Of a DNA stretch of 17,407 nt, positions 6,887-13,276 are shown one piece after another. Both the position numbers and the translations under genes were made by a program. Below the pieces are notes generated by a model. That model saw only the letters and a program-made list of their open reading frames with translations, had not been told where the DNA came from and searched no databases. Position 1 is the stretch's first letter, and each line of letters opens with the position of its first letter. Origin of the DNA: Acidimicrobiia bacterium (lineage in GTDB: Bacteria > Actinomycetota > Acidimicrobiia > Spongiisociales > UBA5794); NCBI GenBank assembly GCA_013695075.1, contig JACDBE010000077.1, forward strand, positions 1 through 17,407. The letters run 5' to 3'.

Positions 6887-7855
6887 GTGAGGCTCTATCG
6901 GCTCGGTGACGAGGGCGAAGCCGTGCGCGACATCCAGGAGCGCTTGGCCGCCCTCGGCCACGACCTCGATGGTGACCGGGCCGCCTCCTTCGGGGCAGCC
7001 ACGCACCGGGCGGTGGTCGCCTTCCAACGGGACCGCGGGCTGGCCCCCGACGGCGCGGTGGGAGCCGACACCTGGAGAACTCTGGTAGATGCCGGGTACA
7101 GCCTGGGCGCTCGCATGCTGTACCACCGGGTGCCGACGATGCGCGGCGACGATGTCTCCGAGCTGCAGCGCAGGCTCAACGCCCTTGGCTTCGATGCCGG
7201 CAAGGTGGACGGCTGTTTTGATGCCGACACGCTGCGGGCACTGCTCGACTTCCAGGCGAATCGGAGGATGGCCGAGGACGGGATTGCCGGGCTGGCCGTG
7301 GTCTCGGAACTGGATCTGATGGCCCGCGCCACCAGCAAGGACGGCCGGGAGACGGTGCGGGAGCGGCAATGGCTGGCGTCGCTGCCCAGCCATCTGGCGG
7401 GACGGCGAGTGTACGTCGATGCCTTCTGCCGCTCCGAGGACGAGTCGGCAGCCTGCTGGGAGGCCGCCGTGGAGTTTGCCGCCGTCATCCAGGGCCTCGG
7501 TGGCCATCCCGTCTTCTCTCGCAGCGCCGACACCGCCCCCGCCGAGAGCATCCGGGCCCAGCGCGCCAACCGGACGAGCGCCGACTTCGTTGTCTCCTTT
7601 GCCCACCCCCGTGACGGCGTGGCGGCGGTGTTCTTCTTCGCCTCGGCCCACAGCCATTCGGCGGCCGGCGAGAAGATCGCCTCAGCGGTGGCCAGCGCCG
7701 TCGGGCTGCCCTCGTCGGGCCGATCGGTGCCGATGCTCCAGGACACCCGACCACCGGCGATCATCGTGGCCACCTCCCCCATGCATGCGTCGGTGGGCAA
7801 GGCGGCAGCAGCCGGCATCCGCGATCTGCTGGCCACCGCCGGCGCTCGAGCCTGA
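6887..7855 (+). CDS. cwlM: CwlM-like peptidoglycan-binding pseudo-amidase
   Basis: This 322-residue protein has two PG_binding_1 domains (about 6-70 and 85-140, each with a DIQERLAALG/LQRRLNALGF helix and DGxxGxxT/A features) and a C-terminal amidase_3-like domain (about 172-318). The zinc-amidase residues look lost. The usual DPGHGG is DAFCRSED (178-185), the SIHAN segment is SFAHP (237-241), and the terminal Glu region reads AIIVATSP (291-298). In Mycobacterium, CwlM has the same layout, is catalytically dead, and when phosphorylated activates MurA, the first step of peptidoglycan precursor synthesis. A regulatory role here is inferred from architecture and identical position between trxA and parB. 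No signal peptide is seen, so it should be cytoplasmic, as in Mycobacterium. The start is GTG 6887; no strong ribosome binding site. Confidence 0.8.
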   Translation: MRLYRLGDEGEAVRDIQERLAALGHDLDGDRAASFGAATHRAVVAFQRDRGLAPDGAVGADTWRTLVDAGYSLGARMLYHRVPTMRGDDVSELQRRLNALGFDAGKVDGCFDADTLRALLDFQANRRMAEDGIAGLAVVSELDLMARATSKDGRETVRERQWLASLPSHLAGRRVYVDAFCRSEDESAACWEAAVEFAAVIQGLGGHPVFSRSADTAPAESIRAQRANRTSADFVVSFAHPRDGVAAVFFFASAHSHSAAGEKIASAVASAVGLPSSGRSVPMLQDTRPPAIIVATSPMHASVGKAAAAGIRDLLATAGARA

Positions 7856-7875
7856 CCGCCGACATCGGCCGGAGC

Positions 7876-7921
7876 GGTTCAGCAGGACGGGTCGGTCGGT
7901 TCAGCAGCCGATCAGCTGAAC
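7876..7921. repeat. direct and inverted repeats in the convergent cwlM-parB junction
   Basis: GGTTCAGCAG occurs twice (7876-7885 and 7898-7907). The second copy forms a 7-bp stem, GTTCAGC/GCTGAAC, with 7915-7921, which is the end of parB. The first copy could pair with the same arm instead. The two genes converge here with only 56 bases between stops, so this is a candidate bidirectional terminator, though without a T-run. Confidence 0.35.
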
Positions 7922-8763
7922 AGATCGCGGTAGATTCGCTCCAGATCGTCCAGCGAGCGATAGCGGATGACCAACTTGCCGCCGCCGCTACCGTGATCGA
8001 TGTCCACCCGGGTACCCAGCCGCTCGGTGAGCCTCTCTTCAAGCTCGAGGATGGCGGCCGGTCGTATCCTGGCCCGCTTGGCGGGTTCGGCCGGCGACGG
8101 CCGGGTCCTGATGCGCACCGCATCCTCCACCTGCCGAACCGACCAGCCTTCCTCTGCGGCCCGATTGCCGATATGGGTGGCGTAGGCCACGTCGTCCAAC
8201 CCGAGCAGCGCCCGGGCGTGGCCGGCGCCGAGACTTCCTTGCCCTACCATCCGCAGGAGCTCGCCGGGGAGCTGCAGCAACCGCACCGTGTTGGTCACCG
8301 CGCTGCGGCTGCGCCCCACTGCATCCGCCACCTGGTCGTGGGTTAGCCCAAAGTCGTCGATCAGCTGCCGGAACGCCGCCGCCTCGTCGAGGGGCCCCAG
8401 ATCCTCTCGCTGCAAGTTCTCGATCAGCGCCTCGGTGAGGCTGGCGCTTGCCTCGGAGGTGTCACGGACGATGGCGGGAACTTCCACCAATCCGGCGAGA
8501 CGGGCGGCCCGCCAGCGGCGCTCGCCGGCGATGAGCTGATAGCGGCCGTCGCCAAGACTTCGAACCACGATCGGCTGTAACAGACCCACGGCGCCGATCG
8601 ACGCCGCCAGGGCCCCGAGGCCATCGTCGTCGAAGTGGGCTCGCGGCTGCTGCGGGTTGGTCTCGATGCGGTGCAGGGCGATCGTCCGTAACCCCAACTC
8701 CGGCCCCGCCGCCGGGATCAGCGCCCCCAGACCACGGCCCAGACCCGTTCTACGCTCGATCAT
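7912..8763 (-). CDS. parB: chromosome partitioning protein ParB
   Basis: This 283-residue ParB/Spo0J CTPase clamp binds parS and spreads along nearby DNA to organise origin segregation. The N-terminal domain has the ETNPQQPR box (34-41) and the CTP-binding GERRWRAARLAG (80-91). The TEALIENLQREDLGPLDEA segment follows (about 110-128). The parS-reading helix-turn-helix lies at about 140-166 (LTHDQVADAVGRSRSAVTN). The C-terminal 40 residues form the dimerisation domain. The ATG at 8763 has AGGAGG four bases upstream and lies inside the end of parA, overlapping it by 14 bases; the longer frame to 8961 is a parA shadow. Its target parS is at 10153-10168 in the same operon. It is the last gene of the rpmH operon and converges with the CwlM-like gene. 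Confidence 0.96.
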   Translation of the reverse strand: MIERRTGLGRGLGALIPAAGPELGLRTIALHRIETNPQQPRAHFDDDGLGALAASIGAVGLLQPIVVRSLGDGRYQLIAGERRWRAARLAGLVEVPAIVRDTSEASASLTEALIENLQREDLGPLDEAAAFRQLIDDFGLTHDQVADAVGRSRSAVTNTVRLLQLPGELLRMVGQGSLGAGHARALLGLDDVAYATHIGNRAAEEGWSVRQVEDAVRIRTRPSPAEPAKRARIRPAAILELEERLTERLGTRVDIDHGSGGGKLVIRYRSLDDLERIYRDLFS

Positions 8764-9541
8764 GCCGCCTCCTGAACTCTCTCGCCAGTTCCCGATATGC
8801 AATCGCCCCCCGAGACATCGGATCGAACGCCTCGATCGGTTCGCCGTACGACGGTGCCTCGCTGAGCCGGACGGTGCGCGGCACCACGGTGCGGTAGGTG
8901 GTGTCGCCGAAATGCTCCCGCACCTGCCGTACCACGTCGGCAGACAAGGTGGTACGGCCATCGAACATCGTCAATACCATGCCCTCCACGTCAAGCTGAG
9001 GGTTGAGCTGCTGGCGCACCAGGCCGATGTTGCGCATCAGCAGGCTGACCCCTTCCAGGGCGTAGTACTCGCATTGGATGGGGATCAGCACCTCGTCGGC
9101 CGCCGTCAGCCCGTTGATGCTGAGCAATCCCAGGGAGGGCGGACAGTCGATCAGCATGATGTCGAACTCGGAACGAATCTTGTCGAGGGCGTTGCGTAGC
9201 CGGTTCTCCCGGGCAAGCATGCTGACCAGCTCGATCTCCGCTCCAGCCAGCTCGATGTTGGCGGGAACAACGAACAGGTCGCGGATCGTCGTCGGTTCGA
9301 TCACGTCCTCAACTGGTGCATTGTCTACCAGAACGTTGTATATCGTCATGGTGAGCCGGCTCCGGTCGATCCCCAACCCCGAGGTGGTGTTCGCCTGCGG
9401 ATCGATGTCGACCAACAGGACCCGCTCACCCTGGATGGCCAGCCCGGCTCCGAGGTTGATCGTGGTCGTCGACTTTCCCACACCGCCCTTCTGATTGGCA
9501 AGAGCGACGATGGTGGCACGGCGTTCCGGCGAGGGGGTCAT
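8750..9541 (-). CDS. parA: chromosome partitioning ATPase ParA (Soj)
   Basis: This 263-residue deviant Walker ATPase drives movement of ParB-bound origins along the nucleoid. The deviant P-loop KGGVGKST is at about 18-25, the A' motif DIDPQANTTSGLG at about 46-58, and the Walker B MLIDCPPSLGLL further on. All three are intact. The short N-terminal stretch before the P-loop marks the chromosomal Soj type rather than plasmid ParA with a DNA-binding domain. ATG 9541 was chosen over GTG 9556 because it forms an ATGA overlap with the rsmG stop, typical for this operon. Downstream, parB starts inside its last codons. Confidence 0.96.
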   Translation of the reverse strand: MTPSPERRATIVALANQKGGVGKSTTTINLGAGLAIQGERVLLVDIDPQANTTSGLGIDRSRLTMTIYNVLVDNAPVEDVIEPTTIRDLFVVPANIELAGAEIELVSMLARENRLRNALDKIRSEFDIMLIDCPPSLGLLSINGLTAADEVLIPIQCEYYALEGVSLLMRNIGLVRQQLNPQLDVEGMVLTMFDGRTTLSADVVRQVREHFGDTTYRTVVPRTVRLSEAPSYGEPIEAFDPMSRGAIAYRELAREFRRRHDRA

Positions 9542-10140
9542 GGCGGCGGTGAGCACTCCACCGACATCCTAAGCAGCCAGGCCCCTCCGTCAAGAACCCC
9601 GTCGTCGACGCGAACGACCGATCCGGACCCAGGCATGGGCGGATTGGGATGCTCCGGGGATCGCCCCAGTGCGACAATGATCTCCCCACCTGGGGTTACG
9701 AGATGTCGTAGCTCAGCGATGCGATCGGGGGAGAGGACGGCCCGCATCACCAACCGGTCATACCGGTCGTGGTGGTGCCGGAAGTCGGTGGCGACCACCT
9801 CGGCGGGCACGGCCAACATCCGCAGTACCCGGCGGAGGGCATCGACCCGTCGCAAAGACCGCTCCAGCAGCGTCACGCTGGATTCGGGAAACCCAATCGC
9901 AAGTGGGATTCCCGGGAGCCCGACACCACTGCCAACATCGAGCACCCTGGTTCCCGACGCCAGATCGTAACCGAATGCCAACGAGTCTGCGATGTGCCGA
10001 TCCCAGATCCTGTCCGCCTCGGCGGGACCGATCCCACCTATGGCGACCCCCTCGGTGATCAGCCAATCGGCATAGCGGGCGAATCCGGCCAGCTGCGACG
10101 GACTCCAGGTTGTGCCCAGCCACCGACCTATCGCCGCCAG
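9538..10140 (-). CDS. rsmG: 16S rRNA (guanine-527-N7)-methyltransferase RsmG, start codon unclear
   Basis: RsmG (GidB) methylates G527 of 16S rRNA using S-adenosylmethionine. The core is clear: DRIWDRHIADSL near the N-terminus (the family's W-x-RHI-x-DSL motif), then TRVLDVGSGVGLPGIPLAI as the SAM loop, LLERSLRRVDALRRV, and the YDRLVMRAV strand. The frame is open from 10215 to the stop at 9538 but contains no ATG, GTG or TTG before TTG 9981, which falls after the conserved RHI motif and would remove it. The left boundary given here (CTG at 10140, 200 codons) is a placeholder. The frame also reads through parS as VSRET, as many bacterial RsmG proteins do. A non-standard start, a frameshift or a sequence error would explain it. 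The gene overlaps the parA start by ATGA. Confidence 0.8.
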   Translation of the reverse strand: MAAIGRWLGTTWSPSQLAGFARYADWLITEGVAIGGIGPAEADRIWDRHIADSLAFGYDLASGTRVLDVGSGVGLPGIPLAIGFPESSVTLLERSLRRVDALRRVLRMLAVPAEVVATDFRHHHDRYDRLVMRAVLSPDRIAELRHLVTPGGEIIVALGRSPEHPNPPMPGSGSVVRVDDGVLDGGAWLLRMSVECSPPP

Positions 10141-10152
10141 CTGCCGGGAGGA

Positions 10153-10168
10153 TGTTTCACGTGAAACG
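10153..10168. other. parS centromere-like site
   Basis: TGTTTCACGTGAAACG matches the universal 16-base parS consensus TGTTTCACGTGAAACA at 15 of 16 positions, with the palindromic core GTTTCACGTGAAAC perfect. It lies at the jag-rsmG junction, about 3 kb from dnaA and 1.4 kb upstream of parB within the same operon. ParB is expected to load here. It is the only copy in the window. Confidence 0.93.
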
Positions 10169-10198
10169 GTACACCGGGTCGATTCTGGGTTGCGCTGG

Positions 10199-11149
10199 TC
10201 AACCGGACGGGGCGATCACAACGGCACGGTCGGGGTCCTCTCCCTCGGAGAAGGACCTGATCCCGTCGATCTCAGCGACGGTGTCATGCACGACCTTGCG
10301 GTCGGCGGCATTCATCGGTTCCAGCATCACCTCGCCACCGTCGGCGAGCACCCGCTCTGCCAGCTTGATCGTGTAGATGCGCAGTGCCTGGCGGCGACGT
10401 TCGGCGTATCCGTTGATATCGAGGCGCATCCTTGGTGCCGAGGACGTGGAGCGCTGTACCACGGTGCGGCTCACCTCAAGCAGGGCCTGCATCACCGCTC
10501 CCTTGCCCCCGACCAGGGCTTCGGTCTGTTCCCCGGATACGTCGAGGTAAACCGTGTCGTCTTCGACGCGAGTCGAGACGGTGCCCTCGAGCCCGAAGGC
10601 GGCGAGCACTCCCTTGATGAAGTCCTCTGCAACGGTCGCCTGTTCGGCAACGGTCGCTTCGTCTAGCTGGGGTCCGTCCATCGCCGTGTACTCCTTGCGC
10701 TCGCTGCGGCCGTCTCCATCTTGGCGAACCGTTCGTTGCTCGTCGCGCCGGTTTCGCTCCCCACTCGATGGGCGGAGGGAGCGGCCGCCCTGTTCCCCTC
10801 GACCGCCGTCACCTTGCGGCCGATCCCCGGAGCGTCGGTCACCGCGCCGTGTCGACCGATCACGCGCCGGCTCGCCCCTCGCCCGCCCATCGCGACGCCG
10901 ATCTGCCTGGCCTTGGTGACCACCTTCTTCTGAGCGGCCGCCCCGGCCGCGACGCCTGCCGCCGGTCTTCTCGGCCGGCATTCTGCTCACCTTGACGATT
11001 GCCTGCTGCTTGCCCCAAAAGAGGACACCAGGCTTGGGTTCCTGTAGGACCTCGATCATTGCCTGCTCCGGATCCGAGATCCCCAGTTCGGCCATGGCCG
11101 CCTCTACGGCGATGGCCACCGTGGTACCGGACGCTTCCACCCATTCCAT
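10199..11149 (-). CDS. jag: Jag/KhpB RNA-binding protein with long basic linker
   Basis: The 316-residue protein has a Jag_N domain (about 1-58, ending FWGKQQAIVKV), a long Arg/Gly/Asp-rich disordered linker (about 60-155), a KH domain with its GGKG loop at 214-217, and an R3H domain with the R-x3-H pair R284/H288. In other bacteria Jag (KhpB, EloR) pairs with KhpA, binds small RNAs and mRNAs and affects cell elongation; it is almost always next to yidC. ATG 11149 has AGGAGG about ten bases upstream, and only three bases separate it from the yidC stop. The basic linker would be expected to bind RNA or the ribosome, which is inference. The C-terminus ends at 10199 before the parS site. Confidence 0.93.
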   Translation of the reverse strand: MEWVEASGTTVAIAVEAAMAELGISDPEQAMIEVLQEPKPGVLFWGKQQAIVKVSRMPAEKTGGRRRGRGGRSEEGGHQGQADRRRDGRARGEPARDRSTRRGDRRSGDRPQGDGGRGEQGGRSLRPSSGERNRRDEQRTVRQDGDGRSERKEYTAMDGPQLDEATVAEQATVAEDFIKGVLAAFGLEGTVSTRVEDDTVYLDVSGEQTEALVGGKGAVMQALLEVSRTVVQRSTSSAPRMRLDINGYAERRRQALRIYTIKLAERVLADGGEVMLEPMNAADRKVVHDTVAEIDGIRSFSEGEDPDRAVVIAPSG

Positions 11150-11152
11150 GGG

Positions 11153-12058
11153 CTACTTCCTCCTGCGCTGTTTACGCTTCTTGCTGGTGTTTGCCGCCTG
11201 CTTGCGGGGCGGCGACGGGCTTTCACCCGAAGGCTCGGTCAACGGGGTCACCGAGGCGATCGACCTGGTGGCTTTGGCTGATGCGGCGGCGGCGGAATGC
11301 CGTTCGTCCAGTCCGAAGATCACCGCCTGCTGACCGATCCGGAACAGGTTCGAGGTGGCGAAGTAGACGACCAGCCCGGCCGGGAAGTTCCAGGAGAACA
11401 CCCCGAAGGCGATCGGCATGATCTTCATCGCCGTCTGCATTCCCGCCGGTTGGTTCTGGGCCTGGCCGGAGGCAGCGGCCCGCTTGCTGGTTTGCCGGGT
11501 CTGGTAGTACCCAGCCACGATGACCACCAGCACCAACACGATGTAGGGAAGGGCATCGGGAATCCCGGTCGCGGCGAACGCCTGACCGGGTGTCTCCAAC
11601 AGGTGCATCCCCAGGAAGTCGGCGTCTCCCCTGAGCAGCGCCTGTCCCAGGCGCGACCCCTCGGTGATGGCGGTCCCTGTCAGGTTCCCGGTGGCCGCCC
11701 CGTCGACAAACTCCGGGCCCACCCGGAGCACGTTGAAGAGGGCGAACCAGATGGGCATCTGCAGCAACAGAGGAAGGCAGCCGGCGGCTGGATTCACGCC
11801 CCGCTCCTGGTAGAGCGCCATGACCTGCTTTTGCATCTCCTCCCGGTTGTCCTTGTACTCCTTCTGGATACGCTTGACCTCGGGTTGAATCTCCTGCATC
11901 GCCTTCATCGACCGGGTCTGCTTGAGGGTCAACGGGAACAGTGCAAAGCTGACCAGAAGTGTCAGCAGGACGATCGCAATGCCATAGTTGGGAATGATGT
12001 CGTAGAAGAAGGTGAGGATCCACCCCAGCCCGTCGACGAGAGCGGTGAAAGGATTCAC
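11153..12058 (-). CDS. yidC: membrane protein insertase YidC/Oxa1
   Basis: This 301-residue YidC of the short Gram-positive type has five predicted helices: about 24-44 after an N-terminal amphipathic stretch, the conserved cytoplasmic hairpin (about 50-90, TRSMKAMQEIQPEVKRIQKEYK), GCLPLLLQMPIWFALFNVL (93-111), and three later segments including FSWNFPAGLVVYFATSNLF. The tail ends SKKRKQRRRK, a basic ribosome-binding end. It inserts proteins into the membrane alone or with SecYEG. The groove residue that is Arg in E. coli (R366), aligned through the FPLT motif, is Ser37 here. GTG 12058 forms a GTGA overlap with the yidD stop; the frame upstream to 12226 is a yidD shadow. Confidence 0.95.
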   Translation of the reverse strand: MNPFTALVDGLGWILTFFYDIIPNYGIAIVLLTLLVSFALFPLTLKQTRSMKAMQEIQPEVKRIQKEYKDNREEMQKQVMALYQERGVNPAAGCLPLLLQMPIWFALFNVLRVGPEFVDGAATGNLTGTAITEGSRLGQALLRGDADFLGMHLLETPGQAFAATGIPDALPYIVLVLVVIVAGYYQTRQTSKRAAASGQAQNQPAGMQTAMKIMPIAFGVFSWNFPAGLVVYFATSNLFRIGQQAVIFGLDERHSAAAASAKATRSIASVTPLTEPSGESPSPPRKQAANTSKKRKQRRRK

Positions 12059-12324
12059 GGCCGGACCGCCCGATGAACCGGGATGCCGGGGACGGGGTCG
12101 AAGCCTCCCGGATGGAACGGATGGCAACGCGCCACCCGCCGCATCGCCAACCAGCTGCCCGCAAGCAATCCGCGGCGGTCGATGGCCACGATCGCATACG
12201 AGGAGCAAGTCGGGGCATACCGACAACGTACACCGGTGATCGGCGATATCCAGCGTTGATACAGTCGTACGAGGCCGACGGCCACCCGCCGCATTGCTCC
12301 TGGGTTTTCTCCTGGCTCACTCAC
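12055..12324 (-). CDS. yidD: membrane protein insertion efficiency factor YidD
   Basis: This 89-residue protein of the YidD family (usually 70-90 residues) assists YidC-dependent insertion. Hallmarks are LVRLYQRWISPITG, CRYAPTCSSYA with two conserved cysteines, and RCHPFHPGGFDPVP. The GTG start at 12324 is favoured by GGGAGG eight bases upstream and overlaps rnpA by 8 bases. The internal ATG at 12294 (79 residues, start MRRVAVGLVRLY) aligns better with the family N-terminus and has AGGAG two to three bases away, so either could be used. Its stop overlaps the yidC start (GTGA). Confidence 0.93.
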   Translation of the reverse strand: MSEPGENPGAMRRVAVGLVRLYQRWISPITGVRCRYAPTCSSYAIVAIDRRGLLAGSWLAMRRVARCHPFHPGGFDPVPGIPVHRAVRP

Positions 12325-12646
12325 CGCTGCCGCCTCCCATCACCGCCGTCACCCAGTCCATCAACCGCTCGAAGTCGATGTCGGGTACCTGTGGCCCACC
12401 GATCACGACATAGGCCGTGTCCTCGGCGAGCGGAACCCGCTCGACGGCGGCTCGCAACCGGCGTTTCGCCCGGTTACGACGAACCGCGTTGCCCACCTTC
12501 CGCCCGGCGACAAAACCCACCTGGGGCGGGCCCGGTTGCCCCGGAGCGACGATGACGACCACGTCGCCATGCCTTCTTCGTTCACCCTCCTGGAAGATGG
12601 TGGAGAACGACCGACGACCTCGCACAGACCGGTATGCCGACCCCAA
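12317..12646 (-). CDS. rnpA: ribonuclease P protein component
   Basis: This protein of about 109 residues binds the RNase P RNA and helps cut 5' leaders from pre-tRNAs. Visible are YRSVRGRRSFSTIFQEG (the N-terminal helix motif), the VGFVAGRKVGNAVRRNRAKRRLRAA segment whose RNR motif binds the RNA, and a final DFERLMDWV helix. No ATG is available. TTG 12646 lies 5 bases after the rpmH stop and gives a full domain, with no clear ribosome binding site, so reinitiation after rpmH is plausible. GTG 12625 is an alternative and would still include RGRRSF. The frame is open upstream to 13225 only as a shadow of the rpmH region. Confidence 0.92.
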   Translation of the reverse strand: MGSAYRSVRGRRSFSTIFQEGERRRHGDVVVIVAPGQPGPPQVGFVAGRKVGNAVRRNRAKRRLRAAVERVPLAEDTAYVVIGGPQVPDIDFERLMDWVTAVMGGGSGE

Positions 12647-12651
12647 GACAG

Positions 12652-12786
12652 CTAGGCGCTGACCCGTTGCCGACCCTTGTCCCGCCGGCGCTTGAGGATG
12701 GCGCGCCCGTTCCGCGTCCGCATGCGGACGCGGAAGCCGTGCTTGCGCTTGCGACGGCGCACGTTTGGCTGGTAGGTACGTTTCAT
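12652..12786 (-). CDS. rpmH: 50S ribosomal protein L34
   Basis: This 44-residue L34 starts MKRTYQPNVRRRKRKHGFRVRM and ends GRQRVSA, the standard size and sequence pattern of the smallest bacterial ribosomal protein. The ATG at 12786 fits the family exactly; the frame upstream to 12858 has no homology. It is first in the rpmH-rnpA-yidD-yidC-jag-rsmG-parA-parB operon, driven by the promoter at 12831-12858. The ribosome binding site is weak, which is unusual for a highly expressed protein. Confidence 0.97.
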   Translation of the reverse strand: MKRTYQPNVRRRKRKHGFRVRMRTRNGRAILKRRRDKGRQRVSA

Positions 12787-12830
12787 GAGCAGGTGACCCG
12801 GGAGAAGGAAGTCTCGGTTCGGGGCGCGAG

Positions 12831-12858
12831 AGTATGGGTGACCCGGTGCGTTTGTCAA
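12831..12858 (-). promoter_or_regulatory. sigma70-type promoter of the rpmH-parB operon
   Basis: On the minus strand, a perfect -35 TTGACA (12858-12853) is followed after 16 bases by CATACT (12836-12831), which matches TATAAT at 4 of 6 positions. Transcription would begin near 12824, giving a leader of about 38 bases before rpmH. It is the best promoter match found in the window. Confidence 0.7.
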
Positions 12859-13104
12859 AGCCGCTACCGGCCCTCAGACCCTCGTTGGACTGCACCCGCC
12901 GCCACTTCCCATAACCCAAGGCATTGCCGGTGTCACGCGAAAACTCGGCAGCGGACGCGAAAGATAGACCAACGCCGTCTGGGGGCACTGGCCACCCGCG
13001 GGCGACCCAGGTGTCGTCGCTGAGGTGCTCGATTCCTTGCAACACAAGGCTTTTCCGACGCGGCGGACGCCGCGACACAGCCTCCACCGCAGGTTTTACC
13101 GCTG

Positions 13105-13134
13105 TTGAAGCCCCGCCGACCCGGTTCCTACACT
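13105..13134 (+). promoter_or_regulatory. candidate dnaA promoter
   Basis: TTGAAG (13105-13110) and TACACT (13129-13134) are separated by 18 bases, giving a leader of about 135 bases before dnaA. The DnaA boxes at 13218-13250 would lie in this leader, fitting autorepression. The rest of the spacer (12859-13104) shows a small hairpin at 13059-13074 (CGCGGC/GCCGCG) and nothing else I can assign. Confidence 0.45.
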
Positions 13135-13217
13135 CGCCCGTCGCCGGCGGGCCGGGTCCCGCATCTTCCCCCGGTGGGTCAAGAGTCGGCTGCCCGTTGG
13201 TACCAGCCGACTCCGGC

Positions 13218-13250
13218 TTTTCCACATGGTGTGGACACCTTTGTGGATAG
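13218..13250. promoter_or_regulatory. cluster of three DnaA boxes upstream of dnaA
   Basis: Three 9-base sites start exactly 12 bases apart: TTTTCCACA (13218-13226) on plus, and TGTGGACAC (13230-13238) and TGTGGATAG (13242-13250), which read GTGTCCACA and CTATCCACA on minus. Each matches TTATCCACA or TTGTCCACA at 8 of 9 positions. They lie just ahead of the dnaA start. They may autoregulate dnaA or form part of the origin. Confidence 0.7.
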
Positions 13251-13276
13251 ATGGAACGTCGATCGAGAGGACCGCC

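Noticed and set aside
6500..7657. Minus-strand open frame of 385 codons opposite trxA and the CwlM-like gene
   Set aside because: Both opposite-strand genes have clear family motifs; this frame has none.
10110..10376. Plus-strand frame with MFHVKR at parS, as seen at the start of some GidB proteins
   Set aside because: It is on the strand opposite to rsmG and jag, and the rest has no homology; the match comes from the parS palindrome.
13035..13055. Short hairpin CCTTG/CAAGG followed by TTTT, looking like a terminator on plus
   Set aside because: Only 5 base pairs, and no plus-strand gene ends nearby that would need a terminator.
13226..13276. Upstream GTG start for dnaA at 13226
   Set aside because: The extension translates the DnaA-box region, has no ribosome binding site, and GTG 13277 has GAGAGG at proper distance.
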